64,000 bases of DNA from Siphonodentalium dalli (GCA_032622095.1 CP136067.1:130113030-130177029), one strand, 5' to 3'. Positions 36,011 through 47,540 are shown, numbered from the stretch's first letter. Numbers and translations are program-made. Notes: generated from the sequence alone by a model not told the origin.

Positions 36011-36930
36011 TGACAGAATGCTATTTGCAGGCTTCCGAGAGACGACGCATTGCAAGAAGTCATAAGAAGACAACATCGAACACATCGGAAACGGAATGGA
36101 GACCTTTCGCAAAACCACGATTACGATTACGGATATGTACAATATTCTGCCAGTATACGGATATACATTCGATATTTACGCACGGGTGTTATCATGTTAG
36201 ACTCAATATACCACACGCAGTTTAATTATGTGCAGATGTGTCAACGATGTACTACCGGTCCTGCCTGTGGACACTCTAACATTATCAATGTGGTGTATAA
36301 CACACGAATAATAACATGGGATCTGATAGAGACACACATTATACTGTTCCCATCAAATATATGTACTCTATATGTGTAACCAAGAAAACCAATGTCAGAA
36401 CTGGTAACGCGCTCAAGATCATATATTATATACCCATGATTGTAATTATAGAATATAAAATATATTGGTTTCGCGAATGACCAACTCAGAATTCCGTTAA
36501 AATAACAACCAGCACCCAATTAACGAACCCGGCAGCCGACTCGGCCGTCTTCGACTACAACCCTCATTGGGCTGCAGAACGAAAAATGTCTATAAAAGTT
36601 GAAATATAAAACTTACAAATTATCTTTTTCATTTCTTTTATTTGTAATTGACATAGCTTAATTGTCACAAACCACAAATCAACATTATTGACATAATAAT
36701 GTAAAGGACAATAAACGAAATTGAAATTCCCAACTGCACCTTTTACCGGACTCGGCCTCCGGGTCGCAGTTCGACTTTTAAATCCGTCCCAAAAATTCCC
36801 ATTTCTATAAATAAAAACCCGGAATAATGCGCGACTGTGTGTAAGAGTGTATAATCATGCTCTACTTTTCTTGAAATACCATTGTATAATGGTTATGAGA
36901 AATACAAAATATTTGTATTTGTAAAACGTA
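36011..36930. other. Unassigned DNA
   Basis: Short plus- and minus-strand frames at 36010-36519 overlap each other and show no domain. GACAATAAACGAAATTGAAA at 36708 resembles 3' ends near 21440 and 51350. Confidence 0.4.
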
Positions 36931-36939
36931 TATTGCGTT

Positions 36940-37146
36940 ATCTTAAATGGGTACTGTACACTAAATCCGACCATTTATGGGAACATCTCCTTTTATACTC
37001 AACAGAATATAAGCAACAAAGGAATGAATTTGAGTCATGGATTAGTGTAAAATACACTAGTGTGCTCTACGAACGATGTAAAACAACATGGTAATTATAA
37101 TGAAAATGAATTTATGACTGCTCTGATTTAGTGTACAGTACCCCTT
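36940..37146. mobile_element. TTAA-type element sharing its TTAA with the next
   Basis: The ends are GGGTACTGTACACTAAAT and ATTTAGTGTACAGTACCCCT. The TTAA at its right end is immediately reused as the left target of the following element. Confidence 0.65.
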
Positions 37147-37149
37147 TAA

Positions 37150-37192
37150 AGGTGCTCAATCCGATCAGAGGGTCCCCATATCATCAGGACGC

Positions 37193-37223
<31 letters not shown>

Positions 37224-37548
37224 TTTCTTCAAAATACGCATTAGTTATCAGAATCGATTAATTGCAACAAAATAATGCTAACCACTGTCAACTATGGTAA
37301 CAAGTTTCTAAAAACGTATTATTTATCAACATTTTGTTCAACGAAATATGGCCGTAATATCCCTTGTTTTTTTAGAGTTATCCATCTTCATCCGCCATTT
37401 TGACCGATACTATCCTTTGACGGCGTGTTTCTGGATGGGCAGCTTTGATGGGCAGGTTCCTCGATTCGAATCAAATATTTTTTATTCCCGAAGCCAAAGA
37501 AATAGTAATCTAGGGGTGTTTAATCGGATTGAGTACCTTTTACTAGAA
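37150..37548. mobile_element. TTAA-type element copy
   Basis: Begins AGGTGCTCAATCCGATCAGA after TTAA and ends ATCGGATTGAGTACCTTTTA. It contains a (CAA)n insertion near 37190-37220. Confidence 0.65.
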
Positions 37549-37854
37549 ACTATTTTTACCTCGCGCGTGGACTGATTTCTCTTCATTTCAACCATAAAAC
37601 AAATGTATCACAAAATCAGTGTTAACATCTTTTAAACAATTTAGAGTAAAAATATTTATTCCAATCATAATAACATATATATACATTTGACAAAAGTTTT
37701 GACAATAATATAGAATAGTATAGATAATCGATCATACATACCTAGCGTCCTTTTATAGGACGACTATATATCAAGGCCTTTTGTTAAGTTTGCTCCCCTT
37801 TTTTTGCACCCACTTTTCACTAAGTGTAGAGGGGCGTCGGACGGGAAGAAATGG

Positions 37855-37888
<34 letters not shown>

Positions 37889-38725
37889 GTAATGATGATG
37901 TCGTGAGAGGCAGGGGGAAGAGAGTGATAGAGCGAGAGAGATAGGGAAAGAGAGAGCAAGAGAGAGAGAGAGAGAGTCTGGGTAAAGTGAAGATGTAATT
38001 CATTGGAGCTGATTGGATACAATGCTATACATATCATATTGTGTATGTCATTGATACGCCCGTCACCGTGAGATGTCAGACGATCTGGTGGGGGTAAGTT
38101 TCGCGCTCAGCAGTGCTTTTCACGAAGTTTGTCCAAATTATAGCGTTATGAAAATCGCTTTGTTTCCGAAATAAATGTTTGAACTACATATATATTGGGG
38201 AATATCATGCTGCCGGATAACGCGGCCGGAATCCAATGCAAACTCAGTTTTTTCAAAGAAAATACAAATTAGATAGCTGAAAAACAAATTCGTTTGCGCA
38301 TTTATAAGCAATAGAAGTGTCCGATGCCGAAGATGCCGAAAAACATACTTGGTTTTATTTACATTCGCGAAATTACATGTATACAGAATGTGTATTGGTA
38401 TTGGTATGTTGGGTGGCTAGCCCCCGGATTCTCGAAGGACCGAGTGGTCCTCCCATTAAAAGTATGTTGTTCGACATCTGACACTTATATACGCCTAGAG
38501 ATGCATCGAAAACGACGTTAATTTCATATATATATCTATCTATATATTTATTATAATAATAAACACATTCTTTATTAAGTACTAATTGACGAGTAGTTCC
38601 ATAAGGAATTTTTCATATAGTAGGGCGTTATTATCTGAACATTTCCCAGCAATGGATATGCAACCTTCTGCAATGGTCTCATCTGCCGTATGGGTGTATT
38701 TCCTGATCATCCCTCCAGATGAATA
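37549..38725. other. Unassigned DNA with microsatellites
   Basis: An (AAT)n tract lies at 37858-37888 and a GA-rich tract at 37925-37978. Nothing else is recognised. Confidence 0.45.
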
Positions 38726-38729
38726 ATAG

Positions 38730-38830
38730 ACCATTCCAGTGTATACTTTTATAACTGCACGTGGAATCCATTAAGTAAAGAACGGATCAAATAGCAATAA
38801 AAATGTTTTTCAGTTTAGTATCAAAGTTTA
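38730..38830 (-). pseudogene. Degenerate duplicate of gene 2's 3' end
   Basis: This stretch matches 39545-39645 (last coding codons and 3' flank of gene 2) with scattered substitutions. A minus-strand frame here ends TKLKNIFIAI, against TMLKNILIVI in gene 2. The upstream part of the frame (to 39029) does not show the juxtamembrane segment or the transmembrane helix, so this is probably a non-functional remnant, although an alternative last exon is conceivable. Confidence 0.55.
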
Positions 38831-39414
38831 ATGTGTAACCATCATAGGTAAGAGGGTGTTTGACCAGGTAACAAGTTGTCAAGGTATGCGACCCCACACC
38901 TAGCACACTAGGACAGACAATGACAGAGACCATATCAGAGTAATGCACTGGCAGGTGGATCATAATGCCTTTTGGTTTGTCAAAGAAGGTTTTAGTAACA
39001 TGAATAACGACGTGAAACATATTCGTCATATAAATTTACTCACATAATATTGGTGGTTTTAAAATGAATGGATGTCAAGAACAAGAGCAGAGTGTCTTAA
39101 AGCATTTCAAAGAAGGGGTGGATAATGGGGTCTGGTTCCTCGTGTTCTTGACATAAATGTAGAAGCGGAGAGCAAGGCACCGGAGCGGTTTACACCAATT
39201 TGGAAAAGAAATTTGCACCGTACAGCCAAATCAAGTTGTTAAGTATCAAATTTAAACCACATTTCTGACATTTACATTATAAAAATATCACTTTAAGACT
39301 TTTGAAATTCAAAGACCAAAGAATTGAATTGTATGAAAAAAAACAAAGTTAGATTAAACAATAGGATCATCATCAGTTGTAATTTGCTGACCCGTGTCAT
39401 AATAAGCGCATGTA

Positions 39415-39507
39415 CAGTAATGCTCTAATTAATCGACCCCCTAACCACAGCAGAATTATGGGTAACTTTTCAGGATTTAGTCGGAAATATGGCTTGTTGC
39501 CATTCAC
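39415..39507. mobile_element. Diverged half copy of Tc1/mariner-like palindrome
   Basis: CAGTAATGCTCTAATTAATC then CCACAGCAGAATTATGGGTA; identity with 26505-26600 stops at CATTCACTAAC. It is preceded by TA. Confidence 0.65.
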
Positions 39508-39540
39508 TAACTTTTCGGCCTTTACTTTTCTATCTTCATG

Positions 39541-39546
39541 TTTAAT
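39541..39546 (-). promoter_or_regulatory. Candidate polyadenylation signal of gene 2
   Basis: ATTAAA on the minus strand, about 60 bases past the stop codon at 39606-39608. It is the commonest variant of AATAAA. Confidence 0.4.
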
Positions 39547-39605
39547 AGGTCATTCCAATCTATACCTTTATAACTGCATGGTTAATCCATTTAGTAAACA
39601 CAGGG

Positions 39606-39866
39606 CTAAATAACAATGAGAATGTTTTTCAACATAGTATCGATGTCCCAGATAACGAGAGCACTGACCACCACGGCTATCACAGCGATGCCACACGCCC
39701 CGGAAACCTTGGCTGATTCTCTGTTGTCCGGCGCTGACGTCAGTTCTCGTAGGCGCCGACTCGTCAGTGTCGCATTCACTCTCAGCCTCGCTATCACTTC
39801 ATCCGTCACTTCCGTTTTGGCGCCCCCTTTAACACACCGACATGACACCATGATGCGACGAAATCG
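39606..39866 (-). CDS. Gene 2 terminal exon: juxtamembrane segment, transmembrane helix, short tail
   Basis: This 261-nt phase-0 exon follows the acceptor AAATTTCAG and ends TAG at 39606. It encodes RFRRIMVSCRCVKGG, then a polar stretch with VTDEVIARLRV and the segment RRLRELTSAPDNRESAKV, then a hydrophobic helix GIAVIAVVVSALVIW (about 20 residues), then a tail of about 15 residues. The preceding exon also ends in phase 0. The arrangement makes gene 2 a type I membrane protein with its lectin, PAN and Thr-rich parts outside. From memory, similar short juxtamembrane segments with an ISASDxRxSA-like core recur in unrelated lophotrochozoan surface proteins; that is a recollection, not a search result. 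Confidence 0.7.
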   Translation of the reverse strand, partial: RFRRIMVSCRCVKGGAKTEVTDEVIARLRVNATLTSRRLRELTSAPDNRESAKVSGACGIAVIAVVVSALVIWDIDTMLKNILIVI

Positions 39867-40221
39867 CTGAAATTTAGCATAATATTAATTGAGGCCACCA
39901 ATTACACGGTGCACCAATTTGCAATGTGCCCGTCCAGCTATCTCCGTTTCCTAGAAGACAACATATCATACTGTGCAAGTGGGAGTGAATACTTTTCTAT
40001 TTATAACTTTTGTCTAAATATATTTATTAGGGGGGGGGGGTCAAACTTTGAAACCCGGCACCCTTTTAGGTAGAACCCTGCACCACTTGGGTTGAACCCT
40101 GCACCCCTTGAGTTTAACCTGCACCCACTTGGGTTGAAATGTCCCTCTTCTTAGTGCAATCTTTCAAAAATGTTGGAAATTGCTAAAGCTATATTTGATA
40201 TGATAAACACACCCGACTTAC

Positions 40222-40838
40222 AGTTGTATTTGCTATGACACCAGTTGTTGTGGTTGATGCTATTGTTGTTGGTTGTGTTGTTACTCCAGTTATTGCTGTT
40301 GTTGTTGTAACTGGTGCTGATGTGGTTGTTGTTGTGCCTATTGTGGCCGCTGTGGTGGTGGTTGTTGTTGTGGTGACTATTATGGCCGTTGTCGTTGTTG
40401 TTGTGCTTGTTGTTGTGACTATTATGGCCGTTGTCGTTGTTGTTGTTGTTGTTGTGGTGACTATTATGGCCGTTGTCGTTGTTGTTGTTGATGTGCTTGT
40501 TGTTGTGACTATTATGGCCGTTGTCGTTGTTGTTGTTGTTGTTGTTGTGACTATTATGGCCGTTGTCGTTGTTGTTGTTGTTGTGCTTGTTGTTGTGACT
40601 ATTATGGCCGTTGTCGTTGTTGTTGTTGTTGTTGTGACTATTATGGCCGTTGTCGTTGTTGTTGTTGTTGTTGTTGTGACTATTATGGCCGTTGTCGTTG
40701 TTGTTGTTGATGTGCTTGTTGTTGTGAATATTATGGCCGTTGTCGTTGTGTCAGGTTCTGTTGTCGTTGATGCTGTTATATTGTATGTTGTCGTTTCTGG
40801 ACAAACGGGATCCAACGTTGTTACATTCGGGACAGTTG
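40222..40838 (-). CDS. Gene 2 exon: Thr-rich mucin-like stalk
   Basis: This 617-nt exon follows the acceptor CATGCAG and ends at donor ACT|GTAAGT. The split first codon with the PAN exon reads GCA. It begins TVPNVTTLDPVCPETTTYN and then runs into about 150 residues of Thr with a few Ser, broken by about nine AIIV-type tetrads (one AIIF, eight AIIV). It finishes in a less regular Thr/Ala/Val tail. Such Thr tracts are typical of O-glycosylated stalks of cell-surface proteins. The regularly spaced aliphatic tetrads are unusual for a mucin. The underlying DNA is an imperfect minisatellite, so length polymorphism is likely. The opposite strand is open too (Val-rich), which is a by-product of the repeat. 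Confidence 0.7.
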
Positions 40839-40879
40839 CTGCATGTAAATAATATTTTATCTTTAAAGATGCAAAATCC

Positions 40880-41225
40880 GAATTAATGCATCCAAATTAC
40901 TATTGCTTTGGCTTCAGGGTAAAACATATTTGATTCGAGTCGAGGAACCCACCAATCAAAGCGATCAGATATCGATTATTGAAATTTTTTATTTCTCGAG
41001 ATGTGTACTTATTTGTGGCTGAAAAAATCGTCAAACCGGCGGTCTCGGACAAAATTGGTGATGAAGATGGATAACTCTAAAATCAAGTGGTAATACGGCC
41101 ACATTTCGTGATACTCAAGTGATAATACTGCCATATTTCGTTGAACAATATGTTGATAAATACACGTTTTGGGAAATTGTATACCATAGTTGACAGTGTT
41201 TACCATTATGTTAATCGATTCTGAT
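40880..41225. mobile_element. TTAA-type element copy, inverted, in gene 2 intron
   Basis: Inverse of the 33064-33543 family (GATTCGAGTCGAGGAACCCA, TACGGCCACATTTCGTGATA, CATAGTTGACAGTG). The left end is incomplete. Confidence 0.6.
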
Positions 41226-41689
41226 AAAATATGTCGACTATACCCTCAGGGCTAAACAAAAATACCCTTATTTCCGCCAATGCTCTGAACAATTAAAATT
41301 AAGTGTCGGTAGGCAGGTAAAACTTTAACACAGAAATGTAATTTTTTTCTTCAATAATACTGTCTCCTCAAAGCTTACCCTCCAAATATGGACTCCGTAA
41401 CTCAGCAGGCAAGTCGTGTTGGATTATGATTATGATCCACATTCGTTTTCAGACGGCCTAATTGTTGGTTACTCTTATCAGTGTTAACGAGACAAGACAC
41501 TGTCTTAACACGCACACATAGCAATTATTTTTATGAAGGACCATATGTACACGAGAGACATGTTCGACACTATAAATTGTATTTTGATGTTGTCATAAAC
41601 AGGAACATCTAAATAATGTTGATGAAACAGGTCATTCCTTCCTAAAATATTTGAGAATACAATAGATACAGTATATCGCTGATCATAGC

Positions 41690-41915
41690 AGCTAATTACT
41701 TTGTCAACTTTAAAAAAACAGTGACAGTTTTTTAGTGTGTAATAACAAAATCTGACTAAAAAACAGGCTAATTATTTTGTCAACTTAAAAAAAAAACAGT
41801 GGTAGTTTTTTAGTGTGTAATAAACAAATCTGACTAAAAAAATATAATTATTTTGTCAACTTTAAAAACAGTGGCAGTTTTTTAGTGTGTAATAAAAAAA
41901 TCTGACTTTTAAATT
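41690..41915. repeat. Tandem repeat, about 80-bp period, three units
   Basis: Units of TTTGTCAACTTTAAAAA then CAGTTTTTTAGTGTGTAATA then AATCTGACT; the last unit is shortened. It lies in the gene 2 intron. Confidence 0.8.
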
Positions 41916-42017
41916 CACAGATCTCAACAAAATGTATAGACTAGGATATTTGATATAAGGACACAAATGCCTTTTTAAGCCAAACTATTCTTATATGGGC
42001 ATCTTTTGCTACATTAA

Positions 42018-42557
42018 AGGGGTAATTTACTCAAATGTTGTTGTTTGTTTATATTATCTCTGAGTCGTAGAATAAGATAACAAGATTTCCATTATTTGAA
42101 AGTCTGTTGAGTACGAAGTAATGTTACGGATGGCAGATTAGCCGGAATGCGAAAATAACAATTGTCGTTATCGAGTAATATTTGGACCTGTTTTTCAACC
42201 AAATGTATCAAATAAATGTTAAATTGTATGCATACTAGTCCCATATACACATTGAAGTTATTGTATAGTCACCTGCCAGTGAGTGGCTTGAGTTTACGCC
42301 CCGTATCAGCATATTTTTTTACACGGTCATTTGTGCCACGTGTTGCCCAATCCACAATCCGTGAATTATTTTGATTACATCTTGTACACGGAAATTCGTA
42401 ATTTAATTTATGGCTACAGCCATAAATTAATTTATATCAAATTATTAACTTTGATTTTAAGATAACCTATTAACCTGAACGTATACAGAATACTTATTAT
42501 CGATATTAGATCGTTGTTATTATCGGGAATTTATTGGAAATGCCGTACAATCTTCCT
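42018..42557. mobile_element. TTAA-type inverted-repeat element, second complete copy
   Basis: Flanked by TTAA at 42014-42017 and 42558-42561. Inverted relative to 21531-22092, with the same internal ATTATTTGAAAGTCTGTTGA and CGGATGGCAGAT segments. Confidence 0.7.
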
Positions 42558-42561
42558 TTAA

Positions 42562-43058
42562 TTCTTATCCAAATCAATTAGAATTTAAAATAATAATCCG
42601 ATCCCGAAAATCTTTTCATCGTTGAATAAAACTACGTAAAAAGAAAGACAATAATGTTATATTCATGGATAAATTTCCTGCTCAACTCGCATGTTGAGTG
42701 TAGTGTAAATAAATTTGACGTCAGAATTTCCAGTGCAGTTTATTCAGCATACATGTACTATAATCGGCGAGTCATCTAGATCAACGAAATGTACATTCGA
42801 AGAATGCTTTAACTCAATGTCTGTCTCATGCACACGCATCACTGTCCATATACTTTTAGGTGTGCTGCGTAACTGTACATTTGTCATTGTCGCATGGTTG
42901 CGTCCAAAATGTCACACACGATCTCTCAAATGTGCGAATAATCACTATACATCTAAAAATATCACAAAAAACGGTTATGTTAAGTTATAATTAGACATAC
43001 ACGTTAATTATTATCTCCTTATGATTTGCAAGTCCATTTCAACGACATGATCAATACG
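42562..43058. other. Unassigned intronic DNA
   Basis: Only short frames; nothing recognised. Confidence 0.4.
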
Positions 43059-43062
43059 TTAA

Positions 43063-43519
43063 AGGTACTCAATACGATCAGAGGGTCATATATTACTACT
43101 TCTTTGGCTTTGGGGGTAAACAATATTTGATTCGAGTCGAGGAACCCACCCATCAAAGCTCAGAGTTATTAAATATTGATTTTTGAAATTTGGAATTTTC
43201 TCGAGATGTGTACTAATAATTGCCCCTAAGTTTGTAAATTTCTCGAGATGTGTACTAATAATTTCCACAGAAGCCCTTATTAAAACAGACGAAGTTGGAT
43301 AACTCTAAAATCAAGTGTATTAATAACGCAATTTTGACTGAGACCATCCTTTTGACGGTGTGTTTCTGGGCCAGAAAAATAGAAATAACAAAACTTCAAA
43401 TATTGATATCTGATCACTCTGATCGTTTATAGGTAGGTTCCTCGACTCGAATCAATTATTTTTTATCCCCGAAGCCAAAGAAATAGTAATTTATGAGGGC
43501 CTGATCGGATTGAGTACCT
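43063..43519. mobile_element. TTAA-type element, complete reference copy
   Basis: Flanked by TTAA (43059-43062 and 43520-43523). The ends AGGTACTCAATACGATCAGA and ATCGGATTGAGTACCT are inverted repeats, and a larger internal inverted repeat contains TTTGATTCGAGTCGAGGAAC. It has no coding frame. Confidence 0.75.
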
Positions 43520-43523
43520 TTAA

Positions 43524-44166
43524 AGTGTCTCCAGTTGTGTTGTATTGCGTAACACAATGCATCGCGTTGATTAGTATTGATCCCATGATCACGCTATACC
43601 AGACAACTGGGGTCACTTTAAGTTATAATAATATATCAGAATCAGCGAAAGCAGCGGCCGGCGATGATGCGTTAATTGCTTGAAGATCGGTCCCGAATAC
43701 ACGTGAACTCGCGCCAACTTTGGCTATCCAACATCACACCCTGTAATAATATGTAGTGTGGGGGCAAATGTATCATTTAGATCCGGATATGGTAAACATA
43801 AAGAGCGTTATTTGTTACTGTTTTCCTGATATGAAAATAATAAAGTGCGTTTATATCATTGGTGTGTGATTAACCAATAGAATTGCGCTGTGTTATGTAA
43901 ACAGAAGCACAACTTCTGTAACACGAGCAGGCTCTTGTTTACGTACAACATCGTACGTCTTGACGACAATATACTATTTACTCGCTGATTATGTTTGGCA
44001 TATGAACACATTTATATATATTTTAATATTCCTTCTGTTGATGGCTATTTGAACAATTATGAATATTTCTGCAACGAACGCCGCCCGTGCCTTTAAGAGA
44101 AAAGTATCGCATGCAAGTACACCTCTACTAAATGTCTATTGGATCACGTGTAGAAATTCAGGTAAT
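43524..44166. other. Unassigned intronic DNA
   Basis: Nothing recognised. Confidence 0.4.
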
Positions 44167-44170
44167 TTAA

Positions 44171-44636
44171 AGGCCCATTTAATTTTCGAACCCCCAGATA
44201 ATTTTACATAAAATATATGTCATATTATATACCATTTGAAAGAGGAAGCTCCCGAACATTGTATTATCAACTTATTCCGTGGAATTAACTGTGAACATGT
44301 TGTTTTTGTTGAGATATGGATTGGTGTTCTGTTCTGAAGTTTCATTATTTTCAATGGAAGGGGAATGACTCTATATTTTAAGATATAGTTATTCCCTTTC
44401 CATTGAAAATACATTTTAGTTTGAATCTGTTGTATTCTGGGACGATTACGGCGGGAAATATTTCTGTGATTTCAGCTGTTTTCTAGTTCTCTATGGGCAT
44501 CTTCTGAGACACAGACGTTTCAAAGGGTGATGAATTATAGTATTTTAATCATATATTATGGCATATATTGTTATTAAAACCGTATATCAAGGCACTATGA
44601 AAAACACAATCGGTGACTCGAAAATTAAATGGGCCT
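44171..44636. mobile_element. TTAA-flanked element with AGGCCCATTT ends
   Basis: Flanked by TTAA at 44167-44170 and 44637-44640. The ends AGGCCCATTTAATTTTCGA are inverted repeats of 19 bases. An inner hairpin at about 44345-44411 is built on CATTATTTTCAATGGAA. No transposase frame. Confidence 0.8.
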
Positions 44637-44640
44637 TTAA

Positions 44641-45535
44641 TTCCTTATTTCGGCGTCAGTGCGAGCGTTTTGGATAATTTTGGTGTTGGGTGACTTCAAC
44701 TTCATAATAGCATTGGATATTTGTTATGTGTTACTTATACAGTTTGACAAGAACAGCGAAACTATCTCAAAGTCGACGCCATGTGCAGGTTCATTTTTCC
44801 TCATGCTTCGGTGGCATCTTGCCCCGATAACCAGTTTGTCGTCGCAAATAAACATTGAAACTGAATGTATGTAGCCTTCACTAAAGTACTTGTATCCTTA
44901 TTGTCTCGATTTCAATGAAGTACCAGTCGAATTGAAGAACAATCCAGCGAACAATCCAGCGAAATCTGGTGGTAAGTCCACCAAAGTTGAAACACGTTGA
45001 AACACGTCGTTCCTTGTGGTCAGACATATCGACGTGTGATGCTATACTTCAGTCTGGCAATTTACGGCGGCGTGGTTATCCCCGCTGGGCAGTAAAGTGA
45101 ATTCGGCAGCGTAAAACATGCACACATATAATTGGCGTATAACTACTGTTATGACGTCACACCGAATCAAATTCAAGTGATTATATTTACATACTAAGTT
45201 TGATCATCACTAAATTCAGCATTCCGATTGGTCGGCGCCCACGTGGCTAGTTACAATTATTTATCGGTGAACGCGCAACAGCTCATAACTGCAGCCTCAT
45301 AATTACATCGACACGTCATCAGTTTCGGAAAGAAGAACGCGTAATGTTTTGGGCTCATTTGGACTCGCGCAGGATTGACTTAATACATCATCGGGTTTCA
45401 ATATAAAGAGAAATTGTTCCTGTTAACTTTTGCCAAGGGTGCTATGGGATATTTTGGGCTTGTTTTGTCACGATACACTTGTAGATTTAAATACATTTAC
45501 AAAAGTGGCTTTTTTCGCTAAATGTATATAAATAT
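44641..45535. other. Unassigned intronic DNA
   Basis: No exon recognised. Short direct repeats occur near 44935-45010 (AACAATCCAGCGAA; TTGAAACACGT). Confidence 0.4.
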
Positions 45536-45539
45536 AAGG

Positions 45540-45690
45540 ATTAACTGTCATGTGGACTGTTTTATGGAGATGTAACCGTGAGGTAAGTGGTCATAACTTG
45601 AATGTAAAACCCTTCGGGTATTACACAAGTTATGACCACTTACCTCACGGTTACATCTCCATAAAAACAGTTCACATGACAGTTAATCCT
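45540..45690. mobile_element. Palindromic element next to the PAN exon
   Basis: About 60-base arms (ATTAACTGTCATGTGGACTG through AGTGGTCATAACTTG, then the inverse) around a loop CCCTTCGGG. It lies 75 bases downstream of the PAN exon donor. Confidence 0.8.
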
Positions 45691-45764
45691 TATATCACTA
45701 AAATCATAGTATATAGTGTGTGGAAATACAGCCAACGCATCGGGACTACTTCAGTCGTACTCAC

Positions 45765-46049
45765 CAATGAAGCACAATTTGACTCCAGATTGATAGCCAT
45801 GGGTTGTGTTGTCATATCTGGAGAAATTGCGGTAATAATATGGGTCATTTGACTTGAACAGCCAACAAGAAGGATCCGTGATAGGACTGAAGGTCAAGGC
45901 CCAGCATTCATGACCTAAATCATCAATATCCAGACAGAGTTCCTTGCAATCTGGTAGACTGATGTTACCACCGTACATCGGTATTCCTCCATAAGATGTA
46001 GGTCTGATGTAGTGGTCTGAGAACAAATTAGTGAAGCGGCATTCGCCAT
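45765..46049 (-). CDS. Gene 2 exon: PAN/apple domain
   Basis: This 285-nt symmetric phase-1 exon encodes 95 residues. The acceptor TTTCTTTTTCAG precedes 46049 and the donor G|GTGAGT follows 45765. The split codon with the lectin exon reads GAT. The Cys pattern (GECRF, PDCKELCLDI, HECWALTF, PSCWLFKSN, KLCFI) and the C-x3-C helix followed by CxAxTF and CxLF motifs are those of PAN/apple domains, which bind proteins or carbohydrates outside the cell. Three Asn-x-Ser/Thr sites are visible (NIS, NFS, NTT). The whole domain sits on one exon, typical of shuffled extracellular modules. Confidence 0.82.
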
Positions 46050-46442
46050 CTGAAAAAGAAAAACAGTCGTGATCATACATGACGTGCTTTGGGGGGGGGG
46101 GGGGTTACAAGTAACTGTGTCGTATGGCTGCGTATGGCGGGATTTATTTTGTGTTGTATAGATCGCTGTTTTACTGTCGTAAATTTAGTTTTTAACAATG
46201 GTAATTATAATCCTCATTCAAAATTGGTCACGTGACATCACTCTTAAAAATGCGTTAACATGAGATAACGCAGGAACCTCGAATTGAGAAACTTTCACGA
46301 ATTGACGGATGTGTTGGAATGTCGAAAACGGAGCAAATCCGATAGACAATATATAGAAGGCTATCCGAGCAGTTAGTTATAATAGGGAACTAATATTTAG
46401 GCATTTATTTCTAGCTGCTACATATCGGTATGAGTAACGACA

Positions 46443-46755
46443 GATTGATTGATTGATTGATTGGGGTTTATTGTCGCTTTAGCAACTAAGGTCATATCAC
46501 GACATTGCCAGTTTTAGTGGTGGAGGAAATCCGCACACTTGCGACTAATCTAACAGTGATTTCTAGGGCTGATAGACTCGTCAACCATGTGCGGCAAACC
46601 ACCGGCCATCGGCGAGTAACTGGTAACTCCACCAGATAACGAATTCGAGTCACAAAGTCCACGATGGAAACATGTGGATTTGAACCCTTATCGCCAGCGC
46701 TGGAGGGCGAAACGGCTTGGAGTGGTTCCCTTAACCGATTGAGCCACCGAGGCCC
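46443..46755 (-). repeat. tRNA-derived SINE
   Basis: Read on the minus strand it starts GGGGCCTCGGTGGCTCAATC (box A in GGTGGCTCAATCGG) and has box B GGTTCAAATCC about 60 bases on. A conserved-looking body follows, ending GACAATAAACCCCAATCAAT with a (GATT)n tail. This is the standard plan of a Pol III-transcribed SINE. It lies in the gene 2 intron, same strand as the gene. Confidence 0.85.
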
Positions 46756-46759
46756 CGAG

Positions 46760-47385
46760 TAACGACAGAAAGAAAAGTCAGCTCGTTATCATAGTACATA
46801 GCATGTTTATTTTATAATTCGTTATTAGTCTCCGAGATCGAACATTGACAAATACATAATAACATATTTACAGAGTATATCTGAAGGAGAAAACACATAG
46901 TAATGTACGAATGAGATATACTCAGTCACGACAGTGGTATGCCTATATATATTTTCAATCGTATATGGTTGATCATATATACCCATGACAATGAAACCTT
47001 CGATCAAAAACGCAACATTTAAATCCGGTGACTTTATAGTAAGTTACATACATGTAGCGATACTAACCGGTATTTAGATGATAAAAACTTTACAAACATT
47101 TGCTGAGAATCGTGAGAAAAAAAAACCATAATTCATTCAGGCATGGGGAGACAGTGAACTAGACCAAGTGTGCTCGGTCCACAACCCTGATAGTATCATT
47201 TTTTGCAACCTTGATTGAATTTTATGTTTCGACACTCGTGGTTTTAACGACGTTTGCTATCGATAGGAAAACAGTTAGTTAATAATTATACTGGCATATC
47301 TATTGTTGCCATATTAACTGCATCTTAATGTTTCCAAAACCATATAAAACACCACTTATATAATTCTATTGTAATAGTTTCCTAA
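46760..47385. other. Unassigned intronic DNA
   Basis: Nothing recognised. Confidence 0.4.
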
Positions 47386-47389
47386 AATG

Positions 47390-47540
47390 AATGGTATTGA
47401 TTGACCGATATTTTTCAACTTTATTGAGGAATTAAAAAGTGACTTTTGCCAAATGAAATTATGTTTTGCCAAATTTGAATTATTTTTGCCACTGGTAAAT
47501 TTGGCAAGTGGCAGCGCGAACCCTGTCCACAACAGCTTGG
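47390..47540. repeat. Repeat shared with 61665-61850 (inverted)
   Basis: Both copies contain TTGCCAAATGAAA-type motifs, GGTATTGATTGACCGATA and GTGGCAGCGCGAACCC in opposite orientation. A further short relative lies at 62165-62260. Confidence 0.65.

Noticed and set aside
40235-40852. Plus-strand Val-rich 205-residue frame
   Set aside because: It is the antisense of the Thr-rich gene 2 exon. The minus-strand version has matching splice sites and phases with its neighbours.
46443-46755. Functional tRNA gene
   Set aside because: Box A and box B are present, but no cloverleaf with a proper acceptor stem and anticodon loop can be drawn, and the body and GATT tail are those of a SINE.
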